Shown piece by piece: positions 15,860 through 22,238 of a stretch of DNA of 31,662 bases. Under the pieces are notes generated by a model, which worked only from the letters and a program-made list of their open reading frames with translations, searched no databases and was not told the DNA's origin. The stretch comes from CAZDYP01 sp964509505. GTDB lineage: Bacteria > Chloroflexota > Anaerolineae > JACRMK01. Where the stretch lies: positions 1 to 31,662 of the forward strand of contig CAZDYP010000041.1 of assembly GCA_964509505.1 (NCBI GenBank), given 5' to 3'. Position numbers and translations under genes: made by a program. Position 1 is the stretch's first letter. The number at the start of each line of letters is the position of its first letter.

Positions 15860-16216
15860 ATGTCCAATTCAGAATTTGAAACACGCTTGCCGCTGACCTC
15901 TGCGGCTTTTCACATTCTGCTCGCGCTCGCCGATGAGGAAAAGCACGGCTATGGCATTATGCAGGAAGTAGTGGCGCTGACAGAGGGGCAACTCAAACTC
16001 GGCCCCGGCACGCTCTACGGCACGCTCAAACGTCTGTTGACGGATGGCTGGATCGAAGAATCAGATGAGCGTCCCGACCCTGAGCTCGACGACGAGCGGC
16101 GACGTTACTATCGCCTGACCGATTTAGGCTTGAAGGTCTTGCGCGCCGAAGCCCAGCGTCTCTCGCGGCTGGTGGACGCGGCGCGTTCCAAAAGGCTTGT
16201 TCCCAAATTACGCTGA
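15860..16216 (+). CDS. PadR-family transcriptional regulator
   Basis: A 118-residue winged-helix protein of the PadR type: LTSAAFHILLALADEEKHGYGIMQEV, GPGTLYGTLKRLLTDGWI and DDERRRYYRLTDLGLKVLRAEAQRL. The length fits the short PadR subfamily, with a C-terminal dimerisation helix. It is probably an autorepressor acting at the 15819-15830 palindrome and controls the two membrane genes that follow it closely. The inducer is unknown; many PadR proteins sense hydrophobic or cationic compounds and regulate transporters. Confidence 0.93.
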   Translation: MSNSEFETRLPLTSAAFHILLALADEEKHGYGIMQEVVALTEGQLKLGPGTLYGTLKRLLTDGWIEESDERPDPELDDERRRYYRLTDLGLKVLRAEAQRLSRLVDAARSKRLVPKLR

Positions 16217-16226
16217 GGCAATAGCT

Positions 16227-17747
16227 ATGACCACCACAACCTCGCATCATTCCATATCTCTTTCCGTGCGTTTATATCGCGCTCTACTCATCGCGTATCC
16301 CAAAGCCTTCCGCGATGAGTATGGCTACGACATGGTGCAAGTGTTTCGCACGGCGTATCGCGCCCACACGCGCACAGGCTCATGGTTGAGCATCGCGTGC
16401 TTCTGGTTGGCGACGCTCACGGACTTCGCCATCACCGTCGTCGAGGAATGGTTCGCGGACAATCGGGGACCCCGACGATTTTTGCGCGCGTTAGTCATTG
16501 GCGCACTTGCAGGACTGATAGGCGGCGTCATCGCGGGACTGGGCGCGCGTGTGGCGATGCGTGGCGTAGCCGACGCGATTGGGCAATTCCCCATCTTCAC
16601 GCTCGAAGGCACGTTGTTCATCCTGTTCAACGGCGCCATCATGGGTGTGCCTTTCGGCGTGATTTACATGGCGTTACGGTCGTTGGCGCCGGGCAGCGGC
16701 GCATGGAATGGTCTCGCGTATGGCGCGCTGCTCTTCGCCGTTTTTCTTGCGCCCTCGTTACTGTTCTATCGCGAAGGCGAGGCGGCGCTTGGCGATCCCT
16801 GGCGCAACGTCTTGCTTTTCGCGCCCATCCCTTTGGTTTATGGGCTCGTCGTCCAAATCATCGTCGCTCGACTTGAAACACACGAAAATTTGGTGGCGCA
16901 CAGCTCAGCCCATCATGTGACAACAGCCCTACCACAAGCCCTGTGGTTTGCCATCTTCGTCGCTGTGTTAGAGCTCGCTGTGTTAGGTATGGCATCAATT
17001 TCGTCGTCGGGTATTCCTATTGGCGTCTTGCGCGCATTTTATGACATAGGCGTCCCATTGCATCAGAACCCCGAGGTCAATCCTTTCCTGCTCAACCTGT
17101 TTGCGCTTGGCTACTTTGGCGGCAGCAGCCTCATCTTCTGGCAACGCGCCCGCGCGCGCATGGCTCGCTTCGCGGCGTTGACGTTGTTGTTGTTCGGCGG
17201 CGCGTTGTTCAATACGGGCGCAGACTACTACACGAGTCTCGTCGCAGACACGGACACGCTGAAGCCATTCTTCCACGCCATACAAGTGCTTGGGTGCAGC
17301 GGTTTGCTCACGCTACTCTGCTTGTTTCCTCACGGACAATTCGCGCTTCGTTGGACACGCTGGCTACTTGGAGCATGGAGCCTATGGGCTTTGGTTTGGT
17401 GGCTGATGCCCACGTTGCCTGAAGCGTTCGTATTTGCAGTTTTCATTGGCTTCTTGGGCGCAGGTCTCGGCGCCCAAGCGCAACATTATCACGCAGCCAC
17501 ACCTGAATCACGCGCACAACTACGCTGGCCGTTGATAGGCTTCACCATCGCGATTGCGGGCTTTGCGTTGGTAGCAGTGTTGCTCAACGCTTTGCCAGAA
17601 TTCAGACCATACAACATTAGCGGGCTTTCCACGACAGGCACGTTTTCACTTTACCTGCTGCCGTGGTTATGTATCCCGCTCTCGCTTGGCTATGCCATGC
17701 GCCGCCATCGCTTATGGCAAGCTAGCCCATCGGCAAAAACCGTATGA
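16227..17747 (+). CDS. Multi-pass membrane protein with PadR-linked N-terminal motif
   Basis: A 506-residue integral membrane protein. Residues about 10-40 (VRLYRALLIAYPKAFRDEYGYDMVQVF) match the short amphipathic motif found at the start of PadR-linked permeases. Roughly a dozen hydrophobic segments follow, including LVIGALAGLIGGVIAGLGARVAM and FTLEGTLFILFNGAIMGVPFGVIYM. No transporter signature, ATPase partner or catalytic motif was seen. A longer start at TTG 16197 would overlap padR; ATG 16227 with TGAGG upstream is preferred. It lies 10 bp after padR and overlaps the next gene by four bases (ATGA), so all three are probably co-transcribed and the last two translationally coupled. Specific function unknown. 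Confidence 0.8.
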   Translation: MTTTTSHHSISLSVRLYRALLIAYPKAFRDEYGYDMVQVFRTAYRAHTRTGSWLSIACFWLATLTDFAITVVEEWFADNRGPRRFLRALVIGALAGLIGGVIAGLGARVAMRGVADAIGQFPIFTLEGTLFILFNGAIMGVPFGVIYMALRSLAPGSGAWNGLAYGALLFAVFLAPSLLFYREGEAALGDPWRNVLLFAPIPLVYGLVVQIIVARLETHENLVAHSSAHHVTTALPQALWFAIFVAVLELAVLGMASISSSGIPIGVLRAFYDIGVPLHQNPEVNPFLLNLFALGYFGGSSLIFWQRARARMARFAALTLLLFGGALFNTGADYYTSLVADTDTLKPFFHAIQVLGCSGLLTLLCLFPHGQFALRWTRWLLGAWSLWALVWWLMPTLPEAFVFAVFIGFLGAGLGAQAQHYHAATPESRAQLRWPLIGFTIAIAGFALVAVLLNALPEFRPYNISGLSTTGTFSLYLLPWLCIPLSLGYAMRRHRLWQASPSAKTV

Positions 17748-18271
17748 CAGCGAGCAACGCATTCGATTCACGCCGCACCTTGTTCACTTTGTTCGACGTG
17801 CCGTGGCAGTGGACCGCCCAATCGTGGTTGTTCATTCCGACGCGCTTAGTATTCTGTATGTTGGTCGCGTTGTGGCTTCCACACAACGAAAGCCTCATCA
17901 CGCGGGTTTTGTATGGAGTGATTTACGCGCTCCTCTTGTTGGCGACACAATGTTTGCACATCGTCGGGCATACGTTGAGCAGCAAGTATGTCGGCGCGCC
18001 GCTGACCGCCAATTTGATTCTCGCTACGAAGATACTTACTCACTACGCCAATGACCCTGCTGATTTACCGCGTCGCGCGCATCTGGGGAGAGCATTGGGC
18101 GGACCACTGGCTAATCTCGTCGTCGGTTCAATCGCAGGTTTGGCTTGGGTGTGGTTAGATGGTCATATCTTGCTCGTATTCACCGTGATCAATTGGCTGC
18201 TTGGCATGGGTGTGTTGCTCCCCTTTCCGGGTGTAGATGGGGAAGTCATCTGGCGCGAGTTGCGCCGCTAG
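17744..18271 (+). CDS. Site-2-protease-like (M50) membrane protein lacking catalytic Glu
   Basis: A 175-residue membrane protein with about four hydrophobic segments. LHIVGHTLSSKYVGAP (His72, His76) occupies the place of the M50 zinc motif HExxH, with Ile where the catalytic Glu should be. GRALGGPLANLVVGS resembles the M50 GPLxN segment, and LLPFPGVDGEVIW (Asp165) resembles the third zinc-ligand motif NxxPxPxxDG. The zinc ligands are thus kept while the general base is lost, pointing to a pseudo-protease or a metal-binding role. The ATG overlaps the stop of the preceding gene in an ATGA arrangement. Assignment to the M50 fold is an inference from three motifs; the homology is remote. Confidence 0.65.
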   Translation: MTASNAFDSRRTLFTLFDVPWQWTAQSWLFIPTRLVFCMLVALWLPHNESLITRVLYGVIYALLLLATQCLHIVGHTLSSKYVGAPLTANLILATKILTHYANDPADLPRRAHLGRALGGPLANLVVGSIAGLAWVWLDGHILLVFTVINWLLGMGVLLPFPGVDGEVIWRELRR

Positions 18272-18274
18272 GCA

Positions 18275-18303
18275 TTGCATCCCCTTGTAAACTTCTCTAT
18301 AAT
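18275..18303 (+). promoter_or_regulatory. sodC promoter
   Basis: TTGCAT (18275-18280), a 17-nt spacer and TATAAT (18298-18303). A GC-rich inverted repeat (GCGCATCGTGCGC) directly follows the -10 in the leader. Confidence 0.65.
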
Positions 18304-18358
18304 CCGCGCATCGTGCGCGCGGGAAGCACGGTCAAATCTCGTTTTTCAAGGAGGGAAT

Positions 18359-19003
18359 ATGAAGAATCGTGTGTGGTGGTCATTAGCGCTCGCCGCGGTG
18401 TGGCTTGGCTTGAGCGCGTTGATCGTTTCGGCGCAAGCGACACAAGCGTATGCCATGCTCAAAATGGCGAATGGACAAGATGCAGGCACTGCCGTTTTCA
18501 CGCAACAGACAGGCGGGGTAAAGATGGTCGTGAACGCCAAGGGGTTGCCCGCAGGCAAACATGGCGTGCATATTCATGCCGTTGGCAAATGCGAGGGGCC
18601 CGACTTCACGACAGCGGGTGGTCATTTCAACCCTGAAAACAAGCAACATGGCGCGCAAAACCCACAGGGCGCACATGCGGGCGATTTGCCCAATCTGACG
18701 ATTGCCGCGAATGGCACAGGCACACTCGACATGACCAATGCGAAGATCACACTGAGCATGGGCGCGACCTCGTTGTTCGACGCCGACGGCAGCGCGTTGG
18801 TCATCCACGCCGCCGAAGACGACGAGCGAACCGACCCAACGGGCAACAGTGGTGGGCGCATTGCCTGTGGCGTCATCGTCGCTGGCGTCTTACCTAGAAC
18901 AGGCGCGGATTCCACCTTAAGTATAGCGCTCATAGCAAGCGCATTGTTCGTCGTCGCCGTGTTGGCTTTCGTATTCAGCCGCAAACTACGCGCCACCCGA
19001 TAG
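18359..19003 (+). CDS. sodC: Cu/Zn superoxide dismutase with LPXTG-like C-terminal anchor
   Basis: Dismutates superoxide outside the cytoplasm. The 214-residue protein starts with a signal peptide (residues 1-25, cut near VSAQA). The SOD domain keeps every metal ligand: His71, His73, His89, His98, His106, Asp109 and His150, with the disulphide pair Cys78/Cys170 and the active-site Arg167 (GGRIACG). After the domain comes LPRTG (178-182), a hydrophobic stretch (about 188-206) and a basic tail RKLRATR, the layout of a sortase substrate. That would attach the enzyme to the cell surface; no sortase gene is in the window. The ATG at 18359 has a strong AAGGAGG; the longer ORF upstream runs through the promoter and is rejected. 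Confidence 0.93.
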   Translation: MKNRVWWSLALAAVWLGLSALIVSAQATQAYAMLKMANGQDAGTAVFTQQTGGVKMVVNAKGLPAGKHGVHIHAVGKCEGPDFTTAGGHFNPENKQHGAQNPQGAHAGDLPNLTIAANGTGTLDMTNAKITLSMGATSLFDADGSALVIHAAEDDERTDPTGNSGGRIACGVIVAGVLPRTGADSTLSIALIASALFVVAVLAFVFSRKLRATR

Positions 19004-19041
19004 AGCCAAGCAGTCAATCCATCAACGTCATACCCAACATA

Positions 19042-19128
19042 AACTTCTGAAGCGCAAACCACCTGGGCATTACGCCAACAATCAATGACGTAACGCCTAT
19101 CACAAGCGCGCTTCGGAAGTTTTATTTT
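19042..19128 (+). terminator. Long stem-loop after sodC, possible terminator
   Basis: Arms 19042-19055 and 19108-19121 pair over about 14 bp (one T:G pair in the middle) and are followed by TTTATTTT. The loop holds a second, weaker inverted repeat around TTACG/CGTAA. The position after sodC suggests transcription termination, but the large loop is atypical. Confidence 0.5.
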
Positions 19129-19257
19129 ACTCACCTTACGCAATGTCATTTCGAGGAGCGCAGTTGGCGACGAGAAATCTCGCCATACTCGCCCTGCGAT
19201 TTCTCGCACCGCAAACGACGCTGATGCTTGAAATGACAATGGATGCGTAACGTGAGT
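19129..19257. mobile_element. MITE-like palindromic element
   Basis: A 129-bp noncoding element whose ends are inverted copies: ACTCACCTTACGCA at 19129-19142, and at 19244-19257 the complement with one base changed in the spacer position. Directly inside, TGTCATTTC (19144-19152) pairs with GAAATGACA (19230-19238). In the middle, GAGAAATC (19172-19179) pairs with GATTTCTC (19198-19205). No ORF is present. AT-rich tracts flank both ends. This is the layout of a non-autonomous miniature transposable element or a large REP-type palindrome. Confidence 0.65.
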
Positions 19258-19263
19258 TATTTT

Positions 19264-19305
19264 AATTTGGGGATTGGGGCATTAGGAGTTGGGATTTTTG
19301 AGAGG
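19264..19305. repeat. Degenerate 7-nt phased repeat (GGATTGG type)
   Basis: Six units of the kind GGATTGG, GGCATTA, GGAGTTG and GGATTTT follow in 7-nt phase between the MITE-like element and the tRNA-Ser promoter. Units keep a leading GG but otherwise drift. Confidence 0.6.
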
Positions 19306-19309
19306 GCGA

Positions 19310-19318
19310 TGCTATAAT
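19310..19318 (+). promoter_or_regulatory. Extended -10 promoter of tRNA-Ser(GGA)
   Basis: TGCTATAAT ends 10 nt before the mature tRNA 5' end, giving a very short leader. No clear -35 was seen. Confidence 0.65.
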
Positions 19319-19328
19319 CTCGCGTGGA

Positions 19329-19412
19329 GGAGAGGTCGCCTAGTGGCCTAGGGCGCACGCCTGGAAAGCGTGTAGGCGTTGAGCCTCGCGGGTTCGAATC
19401 CCGCCCTCTCCG
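19329..19412 (+). tRNA. tRNA-Ser (anticodon GGA)
   Basis: Acceptor arms GGAGAGG (19329-19335) and CCTCTCC (19405-19411) pair perfectly. The anticodon loop CTGGAAA sits on a CACGC/GCGTG stem and gives anticodon GGA (reads UCC/UCU). A long variable arm typical of serine tRNAs follows, then the T-loop TTCGAAT on a GCGGG/CCCGC stem. CCA is not encoded (the sequence continues GTGG). It shares its acceptor stem with the other serine tRNA in this island. Confidence 0.96.
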
Positions 19413-19424
19413 TGGTTAGTCCCC

Positions 19425-19528
19425 GAGTCGCATAGTCGCTTAGTCGGATAGTCACATGGTCGCCTGCCCCAAGACCAATTGACCCAATGACCAAGCGAGC
19501 AAGCGACTACGCGACTATAGGACTAACA
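19425..19528. repeat. 8-nt phased tandem repeat hairpin between tRNA-Ser and SRP RNA
   Basis: Units of the type TAGTCGCT repeat in 8-nt phase (19425-19464). After a short centre, the complementary type GACTACGC repeats in 8-nt phase up to 19528. The arms pair over much of their length. It is the only site in the window with an 8-nt rather than 7-nt period. Confidence 0.8.
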
Positions 19529-19533
19529 AGTTT

Positions 19534-19664
19534 ATGCCCATCGAGCTGTTGATTGGGTCTTGCGCGGCAGAATGCTGCGAACCCCGCCAGAACCGAAAGG
19601 GAGCAACGGTAAGCAGATTTTTCTGGGTGACGCAGGGGCGCCTGGTCAACAGCTCGATGGGCAT
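19534..19664 (+). ncRNA. ffs: Signal recognition particle RNA (4.5S type)
   Basis: The RNA of the signal recognition particle, which binds Ffh and targets nascent membrane proteins. The conserved tip is visible: AGAACC, a GAAA tetraloop, then GGGAGCAACGGTAAGCAG. Below it the helix halves pair (AACCCCGCC with GACGCAGGGG). The two ends form a perfect 19-bp helix (19534-19552 with 19646-19664), which fixes the gene limits to within a few bases. No Alu-domain extension is seen, so it is the small bacterial form, lengthened by the strong closing helix. An intrinsic terminator lies just downstream at 19686. The call rests on motif recognition and base pairing. Confidence 0.9.
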
Positions 19665-19685
19665 AAGCGAAAACGCACAAACAAG

Positions 19686-19726
19686 AATCCCCAACCATCA
19701 CACAGCTGGTTGGGGATTTTGCTTTT
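19686..19726. terminator. Bidirectional terminator between SRP RNA and tRNA-Ser(CGA)
   Basis: Twelve-bp perfect stem (19686-19697 with 19707-19718), 9-nt loop, followed by a T-rich tract. It can serve the SRP RNA on the plus strand and the convergent tRNA on the minus strand. Confidence 0.88.
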
Positions 19727-19812
19727 GGCGGAGAGGGCGAGATTCGAACTCGCGAGGCTCATCGCCTACCCGTTTTCGAGACGGGCGCACTCGGCCACTA
19801 TGCGACCTCTCC
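19726..19812 (-). tRNA. tRNA-Ser (anticodon CGA)
   Basis: On the minus strand the acceptor GGAGAGG (5' end at 19812) pairs with CCTCTCC. The anticodon loop CTCGAAA on a CCCGT/ACGGG stem gives CGA (reads UCG). A long serine-type variable arm and a TTCGAAT T-loop are present. After the discriminator G the sequence reads CCA, so the 3' CCA is encoded here but not in the neighbouring tRNA-Ser(GGA). It is convergent with the SRP RNA gene. Confidence 0.96.
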
Positions 19813-19838
19813 TCACACACGCTCAATTGACAACCGCG

Positions 19839-19867
19839 ATTATAACACGGCGCAACCAAAGCGACAA
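19839..19867 (-). promoter_or_regulatory. Promoter of tRNA-Ser(CGA)
   Basis: Minus strand: TTGTCG (19867-19862), 17-nt spacer, TATAAT (19844-19839) with TG one base upstream (extended -10). The start would lie about 20 nt before the mature tRNA. Confidence 0.65.
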
Positions 19868-19880
19868 TTACATTTCTTTC

Positions 19881-19957
19881 TTTCATTCCCTCGTCCCTCG
19901 CTTTCCCGTCCCCCCATCTCCCGCCTTCTCGTTTCCCTCTTTCCCCGCGTTCCTCGT
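19881..19957. repeat. Pyrimidine-rich degenerate 7-nt phased repeat upstream of ubiB-like gene
   Basis: A C/T-only-biased stretch that can be read in 7-nt units (CCCTCGT, CCCTCGC, TTTCCCG and so on), up to the -10 of the ubiB-like gene. Polypyrimidine composition alone could mimic the period, so the phase is less certain here. Confidence 0.5.
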
Positions 19958-19962
19958 ATAAT
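19957..19962 (+). promoter_or_regulatory. -10 element of a probably leaderless ubiB-like transcript
   Basis: TATAAT ends nine bases before the ATG at 19972, and no Shine-Dalgarno fits between them. A start 7-10 nt downstream of the -10 would place the ATG at or next to the mRNA 5' end. Confidence 0.55.
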
Positions 19963-19971
19963 CAACTCGTC

Positions 19972-21654
19972 ATGCTTCGTTTACCCTTCACGCAACAAGT
20001 TTCCGAGTTCACTCGCGCGCGTCAGATCGTGGATGTGCTGATGCGCCATGGCTTAGGAGCGCTCGCGCAACAATGGGAGCTCACACGCTTCTTGCCGCGC
20101 GGCAAACGCGCGCCTGTCTCTGCGAATGGCGAGATTGCACAGCTCACCACCGCGCAACGCATTCGCCTCACGATTGAAGAGCTGGGGCCCACGTTCATCA
20201 AGCTGGGACAAATCGCAGCGACGCGCGCCGACATCTTCCCCGCCGACGTGATTCACGAACTCGAAAAGTTGTTAGACTCGGCGCCGCCTGTTGCATTCGA
20301 GGAAGTGCGCGGCGTGATTCAAGCCGAGTTACGCGACCCCATCGAAGTCTTGTTTGCCGAGTTCGATCCGAAGCCGCTCGCCTCCGCTTCGATTGGACAA
20401 GCGCATCGCGCCAAAATGCACACAGGCGAGCGCGTCGTCGTGAAGGTGCAGCGCCCCAACATCGAGCAGGTCATCAATGCCGACTTGGACTTGATGTTGA
20501 GCCAAGCGCGTTTCTTGCAAAGCCGCTCGACGCGCGTGAGCCAATTGAATGCCGTCGCGCTGATCGAGGAGTTCGCCTTCGCGCTTCGCAATGAGCTCGA
20601 CTACACCTATGAGGGCCGCAACGCCGACCGCATCCGCCGCCAATTCGGCGATGACCCGCGCATCCTCATCCCGAAAATTTTTTGGTCGCACACCACGCGC
20701 CGCGTTATCGTCAGCGAAGAGTTGCAAGGCTTCAAACTCAACGATCTCAATCGTTTGCGCGCTGAAGGTTACGACTTGCCTGCGGTCGCGCGGATGGGCA
20801 CCGAGATTTATATGCAGCAGGTCTTCGCGCACGCCTTCTTCCACGCCGACCCGCACCCCGCCAATTTGTTCGTCGTCGGCAACCAGCTGGCGATGGTTGA
20901 CTTCGGCACGATGGGCTTCTTGAGCGACGAGTTGAAAACCCAGCTCGCCGATTTGCTCGTCGGCTTGGTAAACAACGATGTGGAAGGCATCGCGCAGGCG
21001 ATGGCGCATCTCGGCGGCGATGTGAAGGTGAACGAGGCAGAACTACGACGCGACGTGCAGCGCTTCATGATTCGCTACTATGGCTTGTCGCTGCGCGAGG
21101 TGCGCGTCAGCGACTTCATGGGCGAGGTGTTCAAGATTGCGAACAAACACCACATCTTCTTCCCCGCCGACTTCGCGTTGCTAGGGCGCACGCTCACGAT
21201 TCTCGAAGGCGTCGCGCGCCAGCTCGACCCCGACATCGTGTTGGTCGAGGTTGCCAAGCCTTTCGTGACGCAACTCGTGCGCGAGCGGTACACGCCGCAA
21301 AAACTCGGCAGCGATTTCGTGCGTTCGGTGCGCGAAGCCAACGCGCTCACCCAGACGTTGCCACGCCGCCTCGACGGTTTGCTCACGCAGTTGGAGCGCG
21401 GCGAGCTGCAAGTGAAGATGAGTCAACCCGAGCAGCCGCAGCTAATCGAGAAACTCGACATCATCTTCAACCGCTTGGCCGCGGGCCTCATTGTCGGCGC
21501 TTCGATTGTCGGCTCGGCGCTGTTGATTCAAAGCGGAAATTTTTCGTTCACGATTTTCGGCATCGAGCTGCCCATCGCGCAACTATCGTTCTTGTTTTCG
21601 ACGCTGATGGGCGCGTGGTTGTTGTGGAGCATCGTGCGGTCGAAGGGATTGTAA
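19972..21654 (+). CDS. UbiB/ABC1 (AarF-type) atypical kinase-like protein
   Basis: A 560-residue membrane-associated member of the ABC1/ADCK/UbiB family. These are atypical kinase-fold ATPases linked to isoprenoid quinone and lipid metabolism. The KxGQ motif is in FIKLGQIAATRADIFP (about 76-90). The Ala-rich loop is PLASASIGQAHRA (135-147), and the lysine is Lys158 in VVVKVQRP. The ExD-like segment is NELDYTYEGRNADR, the catalytic part is FFHADPHPANLFV (His291-Asn298), and the metal-binding DFG is MVDFGTMGFL (Asp310). Two membrane helices lie at the C terminus (about 493-513 and 530-552), as usual in UbiB. Length is normal. It appears to have a leaderless promoter directly upstream. Quinone involvement is family knowledge; nothing nearby proves it. 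Confidence 0.93.
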   Translation: MLRLPFTQQVSEFTRARQIVDVLMRHGLGALAQQWELTRFLPRGKRAPVSANGEIAQLTTAQRIRLTIEELGPTFIKLGQIAATRADIFPADVIHELEKLLDSAPPVAFEEVRGVIQAELRDPIEVLFAEFDPKPLASASIGQAHRAKMHTGERVVVKVQRPNIEQVINADLDLMLSQARFLQSRSTRVSQLNAVALIEEFAFALRNELDYTYEGRNADRIRRQFGDDPRILIPKIFWSHTTRRVIVSEELQGFKLNDLNRLRAEGYDLPAVARMGTEIYMQQVFAHAFFHADPHPANLFVVGNQLAMVDFGTMGFLSDELKTQLADLLVGLVNNDVEGIAQAMAHLGGDVKVNEAELRRDVQRFMIRYYGLSLREVRVSDFMGEVFKIANKHHIFFPADFALLGRTLTILEGVARQLDPDIVLVEVAKPFVTQLVRERYTPQKLGSDFVRSVREANALTQTLPRRLDGLLTQLERGELQVKMSQPEQPQLIEKLDIIFNRLAAGLIVGASIVGSALLIQSGNFSFTIFGIELPIAQLSFLFSTLMGAWLLWSIVRSKGL

Positions 21655-21692
21655 TCATTGGTCAGTGGATGGCGATAGCGAGGTGTAAAGAC

Positions 21693-21730
21693 GCAAAAAA
21701 TCGCGCCCCGGTCCAGTAGGAACGGGGCGC
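21693..21730 (-). terminator. Intrinsic terminator of the Flp pilin gene
   Basis: On the minus strand an 8-bp GC stem (21730-21723 with 21710-21703) with a 12-nt loop is followed by GATTTTTT. It ends the short pilin transcript and lies convergent to the ubiB-like gene. Confidence 0.85.
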
Positions 21731-21763
21731 ATAGAAAGAGAATTGAGACCTGCGAGATAAATT

Positions 21764-21910
21764 TTAGAAGGCGTTCTTGATAGCGCTGAAGACGTTACCA
21801 ATGGCGGGCCCGAGCAACGCCAAAATGGCGATAACGACGATGGCAACCAACACCAAGATCAACGCGTACTCCACCAAGCCTTGACCTTCCTCACGAGGCA
21901 TATACAACAT
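21764..21910 (-). CDS. Flp/Fap-type type IVb pilin
   Basis: A 48-residue prepilin: short basic leader, then EEGQGLVEYALILVLVAIVVIAILALLG, the classic Flp signature. Prepilin peptidase would cut close to the GQG, and the Glu at position +5 of the mature chain is present. A consensus AAAGGAGGTGA lies eight bases before the ATG at 21910, so the longer 62-residue frame is rejected. It has its own terminator and stands alone: no tad/cpa assembly genes (CpaF, TadB/C, CpaB) are in the window. High expression of the subunit is suggested by the ribosome site. Confidence 0.93.
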   Translation of the reverse strand: MLYMPREEGQGLVEYALILVLVAIVVIAILALLGPAIGNVFSAIKNAF

Positions 21911-22084
21911 GTGCGATTCACCTCCTTTGCAAGAGAATTGGGTGTTATGCAACTACGGTTTAGTTATACATCGAATTGGCTAAAAACACAATAGTCCCAA
22001 AATCCCAGCCTGCCCGCAAAAACTCCGAAAGACAGTTTCACGCCGCTGCAGCCTTCAGGCTTTCAACTCGCGCTATAAACATCG

Positions 22085-22117
22085 GAGGCGCAAAGAACTT
22101 CGCGTTCTCTGCGCCTC
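22085..22117. repeat. Perfect GC-rich hairpin in the flp upstream region
   Basis: GAGGCGCA (22085-22092) pairs with TGCGCCTC (22110-22117), and inside it AGAAC pairs with GTTCT with one mismatch between. The right arm continues as 7-nt-like units (TCTGCGT, CCTTGCA). No T-run follows, so it does not look like a terminator. Confidence 0.6.
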
Positions 22118-22140
22118 TGCGTCCTTGCAGTGCGACTTCC

Positions 22141-22189
22141 GGTAGTGTTAGGTCATACATGATGCATCATTTACTGCATGACCGCTACC
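22141..22189. repeat. Nested palindrome, possible operator or cruciform
   Basis: GGTAG/CTACC outer arms (22141 and 22185), GGTCAT/ATGACC inner arms (22151 and 22178) and a perfect 12-bp palindrome ATGATGCATCAT (22159-22170) share almost the same area. It lies in the 328-bp gap between the metalloprotease stop and the Flp start. Function unknown; the rest of the gap shows no gene. Confidence 0.55.
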
Positions 22190-22226
22190 CGACTTCCGCT
22201 CTCTGCTCTCCAATATCTACTATCTA
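22185..22226. repeat. Degenerate 7-nt phased repeat (CTCTCTG / CTATCTA type)
   Basis: Six units in 7-nt phase (such as CTACCCG, ACTTCCG, CTCTCTG, CTATCTA) directly after the palindrome and next to the metalloprotease stop codon. Confidence 0.6.
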
Positions 22227-22238
22227 AACGACCCAACT

